Shown here one piece after another: positions 1-6,059 of a DNA stretch of 6,168 nucleotides. Positions within the stretch are counted from its first letter, which is position 1, and each line of letters begins with the position of its first letter. The notes under the pieces are model-generated. The model made no database searches and was not told the origin of the DNA. It saw only the letters and a program-made list of their open reading frames with translations. A program made the position numbers and the translations under genes. Source of the DNA: Chloroflexota bacterium (GTDB lineage: Bacteria; Chloroflexota; Dehalococcoidia; Lucifugimonadales; UBA3495); contig JAPPJA010000541.1 in assembly GCA_028874675.1 (NCBI GenBank), forward strand, positions 1 to 6,168. The letters run 5' to 3'.

Positions 1-648
1 GAGGGCGGCGCGGAACCGCGGGTGCTCGTCCATGAGGTCGCGCCGGATACCGTGAGGTCGGACGGTTAGGGGCCATCCTGGCCAGGATCGGATGGTCAGC
101 GATGGTTGGGGAACTGGGGTTCCAGGACCCCGTCCGGGGGTTGACCGTCAACCTGGCGATGGAGCCTGGTTCGTCACCTCTTGCAGCGGGCCCGGTCAAT
201 AGTCGTCGCGGGTGAAGGAGGCATCCCCAAGCGGGGCCGAATTGGATTTGGAATCCATGGTCTGCCGCGACCACGGCATCCTGGTGGTCAACCTGAGGGT
301 GTTGGCCGCTGGCCCATGAAGGCTGGGGCGAAGGGAAAAGGCGATAGTTCCTGGCTGGCACGCCCCCGGCCGGAGCAATCACTCCCGCCGCAGGAAGCGA
401 CTGTACGTCAAGAGGGGGCGGGGACACGTCCTTGTCGTCAGCACCTGGTCCGGCAACCACTGCCGGGCCACTGCGCCGATGGCCGAGCCGGCAGGCCGGG
501 TGGTGGTGACGCTGAACCTGGCGGGGATGGTCCCTGACCGCCGCCTGGCTCAAAATCCCTGGAAAATGACACCCGGGACCGGTGCGGAGGGGAGAGGGCA
601 AAGAACAACAGGCTATCCAGGAAGCGCTCGGCCAGACTGGATCCGTTC
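1..648. other. Gene-poor left flank, possible decayed transposon sequence
   Basis: No gene is supported here. The sequence is GC-rich, so several frames stay open by chance. These include 181-537 and a second plus-strand frame at 320-652 (stop TGA at 650), neither of which resembles a family I know. Two short plus-strand stretches are reminiscent of TnpB C-termini: 141-212 reads LTVNLAMEPGSSPLAAG and 239-316 ends VVNLRVLAAGP before a stop at 317. TnpB proteins often end with a zinc ribbon followed by a 'DRDxNAAxNL' segment, but the zinc-ligand cysteine pairs and the catalytic Asp are missing, so this stays tentative. A perfect 14-bp palindrome lies at 75-88. Confidence 0.4.
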
Positions 649-897
649 GTGATGGGTTTTAGCGTCGGGGACGAGGTCAAGGCCGAAGGCAGCGTTTTTG
701 TTCGGAACCGGCGCATCAAGGGGACGAGGGATGATGCCCAGCGCCAGTTGTCGGCATGGCTGGCAAAGGAGTTTGGCTACATCGGGATAGAGCGTCTGCG
801 GGTGAAGGGACTGATGAAAAACCACCATCCGTCCAAGTCCCTGTCGGACTCGGCCCTGAGCAATCTGCTGAACCGGATAGCGTACAAGGCCCGGTGA
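649..897 (+). pseudogene. tnpB: TnpB (IS200/IS605-type) core fragment
   Basis: This is a remnant of a TnpB (OrfB) RNA-guided nuclease of the IS200/IS605 superfamily. The recognisable part is codons 29-82 (733-894), containing FGYIGIERLRVKGLMKNHH followed by SKSLSDSALSNLL and IAYKA. It matches the family pattern 'vvEdLnvkgm.kn..laksisda.w..f...l.yKa'. Glu48 of this frame sits where TnpB carries its second RuvC catalytic residue. Intact TnpB is roughly 350-450 residues; here the N-terminal half, the first catalytic Asp, the zinc ribbon and the last catalytic Asp are absent. The first 28 codons are not recognised. The stop at 895-897 falls inside a repeat-like motif (891-910), so the end looks acquired rather than native. 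No TnpA is nearby and no element ends could be defined. It cannot be a working nuclease. Confidence 0.75.
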
Positions 898-910
898 AGG
901 CCGGAATCCA
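891..910 (+). repeat. Short dispersed-repeat-like motif at the TnpB break
   Basis: The 20 bases resemble the core of a motif seen scattered through many bacterial genomes (GGCGAAGGCCGGAATCC-like). Translated on the opposite strand, that motif gives a 'W-I-P-A-F-x-G' signature, and here the minus strand reads TWIPAFTG. The motif begins where TnpB similarity ends and supplies its stop codon. A divergent inverted version (16 of 20 bases by eye) lies at 1478-1497. Recognition is from memory of the motif; copy number in this genome cannot be judged from one window. Confidence 0.3.
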
Positions 911-1981
911 AGTGCGAGGTATATGCGGAGCTACCGGTGTAGCTTGGTATATGATTCCCATTTCTATTCGTCCAGTACGGCCTGCTCGCCTTCGGCGCCA
1001 TGCCCAGGGGGCCAACGTGGCGGCGGCGCTCCGCTACCGGTGTGCAATTCGGGAGCAGGCCAAAACCGAAGGCTCCGGGGTCCAGGCTGCCTGGACCCCC
1101 TGCTGGCAATAGAGGTGAGGAAGAGAGCCGCTGAGATGGTCGCCGGTCAAGTCGCTCGAGGACGGTCCCGGTTTGGACTCACGAGGAAAGCCCTGGGCCT
1201 GCTTGGTGGAGCCGGCGGATACTGGAGGCAGCGCCGGGGCCGGGGTTCGAGTTGCGTCTTTGCCGGCCCTGGAGGGCCCTAACCAAAGTCGGGGTCGAGA
1301 ACGGGTTGAATTGGGTCCGGGGCAACGCGCCGTCCGGCTCTCGCGTCACTGGCGGCGGGTTTACGGGGCGACTCGCCGACTTCCGGCCGAGCTGTTGCTG
1401 AGTGAGCGGCCACAGCAGGGGGACATGCCGGATCGAGGTTGGCGGCCTCCCTGCCTCCGGCGGGCCTCCAGGACCGGCGGAACCCGGCGTTCACCGGCCC
1501 ACGGAACCTCGACAGCCCGGGTGGTGGGCTGTGGAAATCCCGGAACGCCGTTGGGTGGCCGGCGTCCGGCTTGCTGGCTGTGGTCCAGGGTTCCGTCCTT
1601 CAAGGACGTTAATTTTCCCTGAGCGCTTCACCCCGACACAATTACAGCGCGATTACGCCGGTGGAGTTGCGGAGGCGGCCACCAACAGGCGATTCGACGC
1701 CTCCCGGCCAAGTCCCAACCCCTCGGCGCCGGTCAACCGGGGTCGCAGGATTCCGTGCCATCGGCGCTGGCGATGCTGCTGTCGGACGGTCCGGTCCTTA
1801 TTGTCGGGGCCGACCTGGGTCCGAGTGTGAAAGCCGTGGACTCTGCCGGAAGGCTGGTGACCGACTCGCCGGCGGGATTTCACTTACCGTATGCCCTGCC
1901 CGGTTGGGCAGCCAACTTCCGAAGGTCGCGGCGCAGCCGGGATGCCTGCCCGGGGGAAGTATCGCAGGGGCGCCCCTGGCC
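898..1981. other. GC-rich stretch without a recognisable gene
   Basis: About 1.1 kb shows no convincing coding region on either strand. Overlapping frames stay open in several phases because the sequence is so GC-rich (49 of 60 bases G/C at 1441-1500). None has a clear ribosome binding site or a recognisable domain. Visible structure includes a hairpin at 1077-1099, a small hairpin at 1896-1911 (CTGCCC, four-base loop, GGGCAG) and a 14-bp palindrome at 1965-1978, just beyond the stop of the SIMPL gene. None of these is followed by a T-run. The frame at 1755-1985 (VLIVGADLGPSVKAV and onward) looks the most protein-like but matches nothing I can name. This may be decayed coding sequence. Confidence 0.4.
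1077..1099. repeat. Perfect inverted repeat (hairpin), 10-bp arms
   Basis: GGGGTCCAGG at 1077-1086 is the exact reverse complement of CCTGGACCCC at 1090-1099, with a three-base loop. No T-run follows on either strand, so it does not look like an intrinsic terminator. It lies in the gene-free region and could be a remnant of a mobile-element end or a transcribed hairpin. Its function is unknown. Confidence 0.5.
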
Positions 1982-2980
1982 CTAGCGAAGGCGGTAGGAT
2001 ATCTGCAGGCCTACCAGCACCTCAACCTCCGGCTCTACGTGGAACGCAAGCAGGGGGCCAACCCCGTACCGATTGCCGCCCGTGCAGGGATCCGAGGTTG
2101 AGAAGGGGTCCGAGAAGAAGGGGTTTTGGGACGCGTATTCCAGCACCGCCACCGCCTCCCCTCTCTGCAGGTCCAAGGCCTGACTGAGGTCGTCGGCGGC
2201 AGCCTCCGCCACAGGTATGGCCTCCCGTCGAGCGAGGGCCGTGGCCTCCACGCAGCTTTCCTCGGACAAGCCAAAGCTTACCCCGTAGTGGCCGGCACGC
2301 CCGATTACGTCCTCAACGGCTTCAACCACGGTTTCGCCCTGCGCTTCGATGTCCCCCACGTCCACTGGGACCGAAACCGCCGAGGGTTCGTATCTGCCAT
2401 GGCTCTGAAAGTCTATCAGCTCGGCGTCAATGCCGACCTGGGACAGGGCCTGGGTGATGTCCTGCTCCTGTTTCTTCGAGAACCTCTGTGGGCCAAAGGG
2501 GCCATAGTCCTCCTCGGGCAATACTATGATGCGGGCCTGGTCGGGCGTGACCGTGACCTTGCCAATGGCCGAGACGGTAATGCTGTCGTCAGTGGACCGG
2601 GCCTGGGGCATTTGGATTTGCCGGTGCACCCCCCTACTTTCCACCAACAGGTCAATGGGCGTGGCGCGGAAGCCGGTGCCGGCCAGCAGTCTTGGCGCGC
2701 TGTCCAAATGGGTTGCCACGGGAACAATGTGGGCAGGCCCGGCGGAATCAGCCGAAGCGGGGGTTTCGGTCGGAAGGTCCATACCTTGGGACGTCTCCCC
2801 TGCCCTGGTTGCGGGTGGGTGCGTGGGCTCGGTGGCGGGCACGATAGTGGGGTCCGCGCTCGGTGCGGGCGCGGGCGCAGGTCCAACCTGCGTGGGTTCC
2901 ACCACGGGGGATTCTTGACCGCAGGCCACCAAGAGGGGAACGAATAGCAGGGTGGAAATCAACAGGGTCAGGTTTCTCAT
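1982..2980 (-). CDS. SIMPL-domain (DUF541) lipoprotein
   Basis: A predicted lipoprotein of 332 residues. Residues 1-20 form a lipoprotein signal peptide, with basic Arg2, a hydrophobic stretch and lipobox LVAC whose acylated Cys would be Cys20. Residues 21 to about 90 are a Pro/Ala/Thr-rich low-complexity linker, as expected for a spacer from the membrane. From about residue 133 a SIMPL (DUF541) domain follows, opening with ITVSAIGKVTVTPDQARI. It continues through an Ala-rich helical part (ATALARREAIPVAEAAADDL, 246-265) and closes with the strand VEVLVGLQISYRLR. The biochemical role of this family is poorly defined; members are exported or membrane-anchored. The start at 2980 is preferred over codons further upstream because AGGAAGG lies six bases before this ATG and the signal peptide begins directly. 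The gene appears to be a single transcription unit. Two Cys (243 and 298) could form a disulfide outside the cytoplasm (inference). Confidence 0.85.
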   Translation of the reverse strand: MRNLTLLISTLLFVPLLVACGQESPVVEPTQVGPAPAPAPSADPTIVPATEPTHPPATRAGETSQGMDLPTETPASADSAGPAHIVPVATHLDSAPRLLAGTGFRATPIDLLVESRGVHRQIQMPQARSTDDSITVSAIGKVTVTPDQARIIVLPEEDYGPFGPQRFSKKQEQDITQALSQVGIDAELIDFQSHGRYEPSAVSVPVDVGDIEAQGETVVEAVEDVIGRAGHYGVSFGLSEESCVEATALARREAIPVAEAAADDLSQALDLQRGEAVAVLEYASQNPFFSDPFSTSDPCTGGNRYGVGPLLAFHVEPEVEVLVGLQISYRLR

Positions 2981-3009
2981 TTGCTGCCTTCCTGGGTTGA
3001 AGTGAAACC

Positions 3010-3018
3010 ATAATACCA
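3010..3018 (-). promoter_or_regulatory. Extended -10 promoter candidate for the SIMPL gene
   Basis: On the minus strand the sequence reads TGGTATTAT, an extended -10 element (TGn followed by a TATAAT-like hexamer, 3015-3010). It lies about 30 bases upstream of the ATG at 2980, which would leave a leader of roughly 20-25 bases including the AGGAAGG ribosome binding site. No good -35 hexamer sits 17 bases upstream, which fits an extended -10 promoter. This is a prediction from sequence alone. Confidence 0.45.
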
Positions 3019-3261
3019 CTCACGAAATGGGTATGGGCCGGCTCTAGTCAGCCAAGAGCGAAAGGTGACAGGGAACCGGACCGGAGTAGGCAGCCGGCCC
3101 TCAGCTGATTCGCCGGGGCCAAGGCCACCTCCGCCGGTCCTCCGGCGATGCCGTAACCTTCCCGGCGCCACTTGCCGTCGCCCGCGTGCGATGCTCCGCC
3201 GGCCTGGCCTCCCCGACCCGTCCCAGGCGTCTTCCGCCCCGTCAGGGCATTCGGCCGGGAA

Positions 3262-3837
3262 TCAGTCTTCCAAAAGGCTTCTCAGGGCCGCCGAAGCCGG
3301 CCTGCCCCAGCAGGTGAGGCTGCCGCCGGCACGAATTCCGCAACTGAACTCGCTGCCGTGGTTCCATCTGCCCCCGGCGCTGACTGACCGGAACCTGCCG
3401 GCGGGGGGAGTCAGCTGGCTGGTGTCCCCGTCATAGGCCTCCTCGTGGGTGGCCCAGCGCGCCGCCGTGCCGTCAACGCGGACGCCGCAGGCGTGGGTGC
3501 TGCCGGCGCTGACCGACCTGAAGGGTCCGGCAGGGGGCGAAATCTCCCCGGTCTGGTGGTTTCCCTGGCAACGCAGGGTTCCATCCAACCGCACGCCGCA
3601 CAGGTAGACCAGCGAGAAGTTCCCCACCGCCACCGATTGGTAAGCGCCCTCCAGGAATTGAGCCAGGTTGATGCTCCCGCTGTCGCTGCCCCAGCACTCC
3701 ACCGAGTGGTCGGTGCGTACCCCGCAGTGCATCAGTCCGCTCCCGTCAATGGAACGGAAGGTTCCCGTCCAGGCCGGGTCGGGCGCGGCTGGCGTCCGAG
3801 AGGCCGTGGTCGGTGTAGATACGGTCCTCGGCGACAC
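3262..3837 (-). pseudogene. 5'-truncated RCC1-repeat beta-propeller protein
   Basis: The frame from 3768 to 3262 encodes four RCC1-type repeats at residues about 25-64, 65-104, 105-147 and 148-179 of the open frame. Each carries a version of 'G.FRSVSAG...CGVR.DGT..CWG'. RCC1-like propellers are usually seven-bladed and bacterial versions are typically secreted; a complete gene would have more repeats and a signal peptide. Both are missing. The apparent GTG start at 3837 lies inside a resolvase remnant read in another frame, so the first 23 or so residues (MSPRTVSTPT...) are probably not native. Within the RCC1 part there is no stop or frameshift, so the break is recent or the fragment is still tolerated. 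Each repeat keeps one or two Cys near CGVR and CWG, consistent with disulfides in an exported protein (inference). The C-terminus after CWG (RPASAALRSLLED) also departs from the repeat and may be altered. The SIMPL gene lies about 280 bases downstream on the same strand. Confidence 0.75.
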
Positions 3838-3877
3838 CCAGGTCCTGCCGGTCGGTGGAACAGCGGGCGAATCCGAG
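3767..3877 (-). pseudogene. Serine recombinase (resolvase) N-terminal fragment
   Basis: In the frame running from 3877 down to 3767 the protein reads LGFARCSTDRQDL followed directly by GVAEDRIYTDHGLSDASRARPGLD. This is the beginning of the Tn3-type resolvase/invertase catalytic domain ('iGYARVSTxxQdL...lGv...rIy.D.gvSGa...RpgLd'). The Ser of 'ARCST' is at the position of the catalytic nucleophile. About 10-11 residues normally found between 'QDL' and 'GV' (the 'TAQRDAL.aL' segment) are absent, an in-frame internal loss. The 'TLVVxKLDRLaRS' part, the rest of the catalytic domain and the DNA-binding tail are missing. The fragment is bounded upstream by an IS5 remnant and downstream by RCC1 coding sequence, each in a different frame. 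It is non-functional and probably a scar of an earlier mobile element. Confidence 0.75.
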
Positions 3878-3878
3878 C

Positions 3879-4034
3879 CAGGTATCCCTTAAACTCCTCA
3901 AACAGCTCCTGAACCAGTTGATGTCGCTCCAGCAGGTGGTGGAGGTGCAGTATGGCGCTCTCATCGGGTATCGGCTCCGACAACTTCAACCCGCCAAACC
4001 GGCACACCAACTCCGCCTCGCATAACAGATCTTC
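3879..4034 (-). pseudogene. IS5-family transposase N-terminal fragment
   Basis: The minus-strand frame from about 4034 reads EDLLCEAELVCRFGGLKL, then SEPIPDESAILHLHHLLERH and QLVQELFEEFKGYL. This matches the N-terminal region of IS5-type DDE transposases (DUF772-like: 'EdaLyd..amr.FaGl.l...iPDEttIlnfrhLLE.h.L...lfe.vn..L'). Only about 52 residues of a protein usually over 300 long remain. The conserved 'GTIVDATII' segment with the first catalytic Asp, which should come shortly after, is absent. Similarity stops at about 3879, where the resolvase remnant begins in another frame. Upstream, an in-frame stop lies near 4074-4076 and the residues between it and 4034 are not recognisable. No terminal inverted repeats or target duplications were identified, so only a scar is called. 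Confidence 0.75.
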
Positions 4035-4342
4035 CGGGGCCGGGGCGGTCCAAGGAGACCTTGGTTTCCAGCTTCACACGATAGTCCCCATCGGCGCAGG
4101 TTGGCCGATCCGTCTGGTCCTCTTCCCTGGGCGCCGCCTGCTCTACCTTCGGTATGACACAAACATCCATTTATCCAGAGAATCCCTAACCCCATCCACA
4201 AAGCGGCTTGGTTGGAGTTGCCGGGGTTGGGAAATGAAAATGGGGATACCACCCATACGGCGAACCTGGCATGGTAGGCATCCCTGAAACTCCCTTCCGC
4301 AGAAGGCAATGGAAGCAACCAGGCTTGAAATCGCGGCGATCA
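4035..4342. other. Intergenic stretch without a recognisable gene
   Basis: Between the IS5 remnant and the terminator of the binding-protein gene I see no coding region with a recognisable domain. Open frames on both strands overlap without ribosome binding sites. The minus-strand frame near 4040-4080 reads ETKVSLDRPGP. It could be joined to the IS5 fragment by a frameshift, but the residues are not diagnostic. The rest may be further decayed element sequence. Confidence 0.35.
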
Positions 4343-4382
4343 AAAGGGGATTGACCGAAGCCTGTCCAGGTCAATCCCCTTT
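4343..4382 (-). terminator. Intrinsic terminator of the binding-protein gene
   Basis: AAAGGGGATTGACC at 4343-4356 and GGTCAATCCCCTTT at 4369-4382 are perfect 14-bp reverse complements around a 12-base loop. On the minus strand the stem is followed by a short run of T (TTTTG, including the last stem bases). It starts 26 bases after the stop codon of the binding-protein gene, the expected place for a Rho-independent terminator. On the plus strand the stem is followed by CCGG, so it should act mainly in the minus direction. Confidence 0.85.
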
Positions 4383-4408
4383 CCGGTGTTTCGCAAAAGC
4401 AGTCGAGG

Positions 4409-5584
4409 CTATTCGCGCGGGGCTGAACCCAGCACCCTGTAACCGTTGTTTTCCTCGGTACGTTGGGGCAGGGGCAGCACCTCCACAACGGCGTTGGAAA
4501 GACCCACAACCTCGCCCTTCTCGTCGAAGGTGTAATTGTCACCGATGGTCCCGCTCCAGCTGATGCTGTAAAGGCAATCCCTGAATCCATCGGCATCCTG
4601 ATCGTCATCGGTCTGCCGCAGACATTCGGCGGCGATGTGGGCGGTGTCATAAGCCGACCCGATAAACCAGGGCAAAGTAACGTAGCCGTACCTGGTCCTG
4701 AAGTTCCCCAGGAAATCCTTCCCCTTCTGGGTTTCCAGGTCGGGGCTGGGAATGATGGCCTTCAAGCCCGTGGCCGAATCTCCGGCGATTTCCAAGGCGG
4801 TGGTACCCGTGGGCACGACTTCGGAGTAAAAGGCGCCGGTGAACCCGAGTTCCCTGGCCTGCTTCACTATGGTGCCGCCGGTAAATTCGGACTGAGCCGC
4901 GAGTAACACAGCGTCGGGATTTACCGCGAACAGTTTTGTTAGTTGAGTCCTGAAGTCGGTGACGTCAGAGGCGTACTTTTCTTCAGCCACGACTGTGCCG
5001 CCTCTCTTGAGAAACTGTTCAACTGTGGTCTTCTGGACACCTTCCGCGTAATCGGTGCTCTCATTGATGGTGGCGAGGGTGCGAACGCCGTCGGCCCACA
5101 TGGTGTTGCCGGCGTCGACTCCCAATTTGGCATCATTTATAGCCGTACGGAATATGTAGTCGCCGGCGTCCTCTATGTCCGGACTAGTGGCCGACGCCGA
5201 GAACAGGACCACGCCGTCTTCCTCGGCCAGGGGGGCGGCTCCCAGCATGGCGCCGCTGCAGGAAGTCCCGAGGATGATTTTGACACCGTCAACGTCGGTG
5301 AGCTTATTGTAGGCGGTAATGGCGTCCTGTGCTCCGCATTTGGAGTCCTCCACCACCAGTTCCAGCTGCTTGCCGTTAATGCCCCCGGCGGCATTAATCT
5401 CCGCGAGGGCCATTTCCTTGGACTGGCTGATGACCGTGCCGTAGGTTTCACCGGGACCGGTCAGGGATTCCATTACTCCAATCCGGAACACCTCGTCTTC
5501 CGGTTGCTGGCAGGCGAGGAAGAAAAGTCCAAGCAATGTCAGCGACAATGTCAAAACAACAATACGATAAGGTAACTTTCTCAT
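4409..5584 (-). CDS. Branched-chain amino acid-type ABC transporter substrate-binding lipoprotein (LivJ-like)
   Basis: A 391-residue extracytoplasmic solute-binding protein of the LivJ / Peripla_BP_6 family. Residues 1-25 are a lipoprotein signal (basic MRKLPYR, hydrophobic stretch, lipobox FLAC with Cys25). The domain starts at about residue 33 with the hallmark VFRIGVMESLTGPGETYG, then ALAEINAAGGINGKQLELV. Cys83 and Cys109 align with the LivJ disulfide pair, Ser110 and Thr133 with ligand-contacting Ser and Thr, and Glu255 (YSEVVP) with the LivJ Glu that binds the ligand amino group. These alignments are by eye. The aromatic residue that contacts ligand in LivJ seems replaced near Ser232, so the substrate may not be Leu/Ile/Val. 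An acidic loop DQDADGFRD at 328-336, flanked by Cys321 and Cys337, is unusual. The start at 5584 is chosen because GGGGAG lies eight bases upstream and the signal peptide begins there. A terminator follows. No permease or ATPase genes are present, so it is an orphan in this window. Confidence 0.92.
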   Translation of the reverse strand: MRKLPYRIVVLTLSLTLLGLFFLACQQPEDEVFRIGVMESLTGPGETYGTVISQSKEMALAEINAAGGINGKQLELVVEDSKCGAQDAITAYNKLTDVDGVKIILGTSCSGAMLGAAPLAEEDGVVLFSASATSPDIEDAGDYIFRTAINDAKLGVDAGNTMWADGVRTLATINESTDYAEGVQKTTVEQFLKRGGTVVAEEKYASDVTDFRTQLTKLFAVNPDAVLLAAQSEFTGGTIVKQARELGFTGAFYSEVVPTGTTALEIAGDSATGLKAIIPSPDLETQKGKDFLGNFRTRYGYVTLPWFIGSAYDTAHIAAECLRQTDDDQDADGFRDCLYSISWSGTIGDNYTFDEKGEVVGLSNAVVEVLPLPQRTEENNGYRVLGSAPRE

Positions 5585-5661
5585 AACGCTTTCTCCCCTA
5601 GAAATCGCCGTGGTAAAACCAAAGTAGGGAACCTCTGAAGAACTGACATCAAGCCAACTAT

Positions 5662-5687
5662 TCCTAAAGACCAATCCTAAAGACCAA
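5662..5687. repeat. Perfect 13-bp tandem duplication upstream of the binding-protein gene
   Basis: TCCTAAAGACCAA occurs twice in direct succession (5662-5674 and 5675-5687). On the minus strand each unit reads TTGGTCTTTAGGA. It ends about 78 bases upstream of the start codon at 5584, a position where a duplicated operator or promoter segment could act. Each unit is slightly longer than one helical turn, so both would face roughly the same side of DNA. The repeat is certain; a regulatory role is inference. Confidence 0.6.
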
Positions 5688-6022
5688 GGAAAGTAGAACC
5701 TTACTGCCACCAATAACTGTGGATGTTCCGCTGGAAAGAGGATTTTGTAGCAGGTATGGAAGGTGCATTCCTGTCTAACGACCAAGAACCAACCGCGGAT
5801 GTCGCCCCTTGTTCCACACTTCTGGCGCCTACGGCTGTTCCTAGTTTACATGCTAAAGGATATGAGAAGTGTATTATTGCGTTTGAAACATGTGGCAATG
5901 GCAAGTGAGTTTTAGCTATCCGAAGGATTTAAGAAGAACTGCCGCCCGTTTCGGGGCATACAGGCCAGAGTGTTTGCTTTCCCGGTGGGGCTGTTGGCCT
6001 GTTTCTGCTTGTGGGCTCCTCT

Positions 6023-6059
6023 GGCAGTCGGAGGCAGGTTCACGCCTGCGCGATCTGCC
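6023..6059. repeat. Nested stem-loop
   Basis: An outer stem (GGCAG 6023-6027 with CTGCC 6055-6059) encloses an inner stem (GCAGG 6034-6038 with CCTGC 6045-6049) around a TTCACG loop. The internal loops are 6 and 5 bases. It could be part of a structured RNA, but in GC-rich sequence short stems of this kind also arise by chance. No known RNA family is recognised. Confidence 0.3.

Noticed and set aside
1..60. Minus-strand stretch reading IRRDLMDEHPRFRAAL at the window edge
   Set aside because: It looks protein-like and could be the start of a gene leaving the window, but about 20 codons without a ribosome binding site or a family match are too few to call.
181..537. Plus-strand open frame of 118 codons near the left end
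   Set aside because: Composition is Arg/Gly/Pro-rich as expected from random GC-rich DNA, with no ribosome binding site and no domain.
1240..1262. GGGGTTCGAGT string resembling a tRNA T-arm
   Set aside because: The flanking bases do not form the 5-bp T-stem, and no acceptor, D or anticodon arms are found around it.
1965..1978. 14-bp palindrome just after the SIMPL stop codon, considered as a terminator
   Set aside because: A perfect palindrome leaves only a 5-bp stem once a loop is allowed, and no T-run follows.
1661..2101. Plus-strand open frame of 146 codons overlapping the end of the SIMPL gene
   Set aside because: It runs into the SIMPL gene on the opposite strand, and its composition is low-information Gly/Arg/Ala/Pro.
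2126..2947. Long plus-strand open frame of 273 codons opposite the SIMPL gene
   Set aside because: It is the antisense of a clear SIMPL lipoprotein gene, has no recognisable domain, and is kept open by GC-rich codon bias on the other strand.
3132..3147. Hairpin CGCCGG-TCCT-CCGGCG between the RCC1 fragment and the SIMPL gene
   Set aside because: Short, with no T-run on either strand; chance hairpins are common in such GC-rich sequence.
4943..5575. Plus-strand open frame of 210 codons opposite the binding-protein gene
   Set aside because: Antisense shadow of a strongly supported LivJ-type gene; it has no domain of its own.
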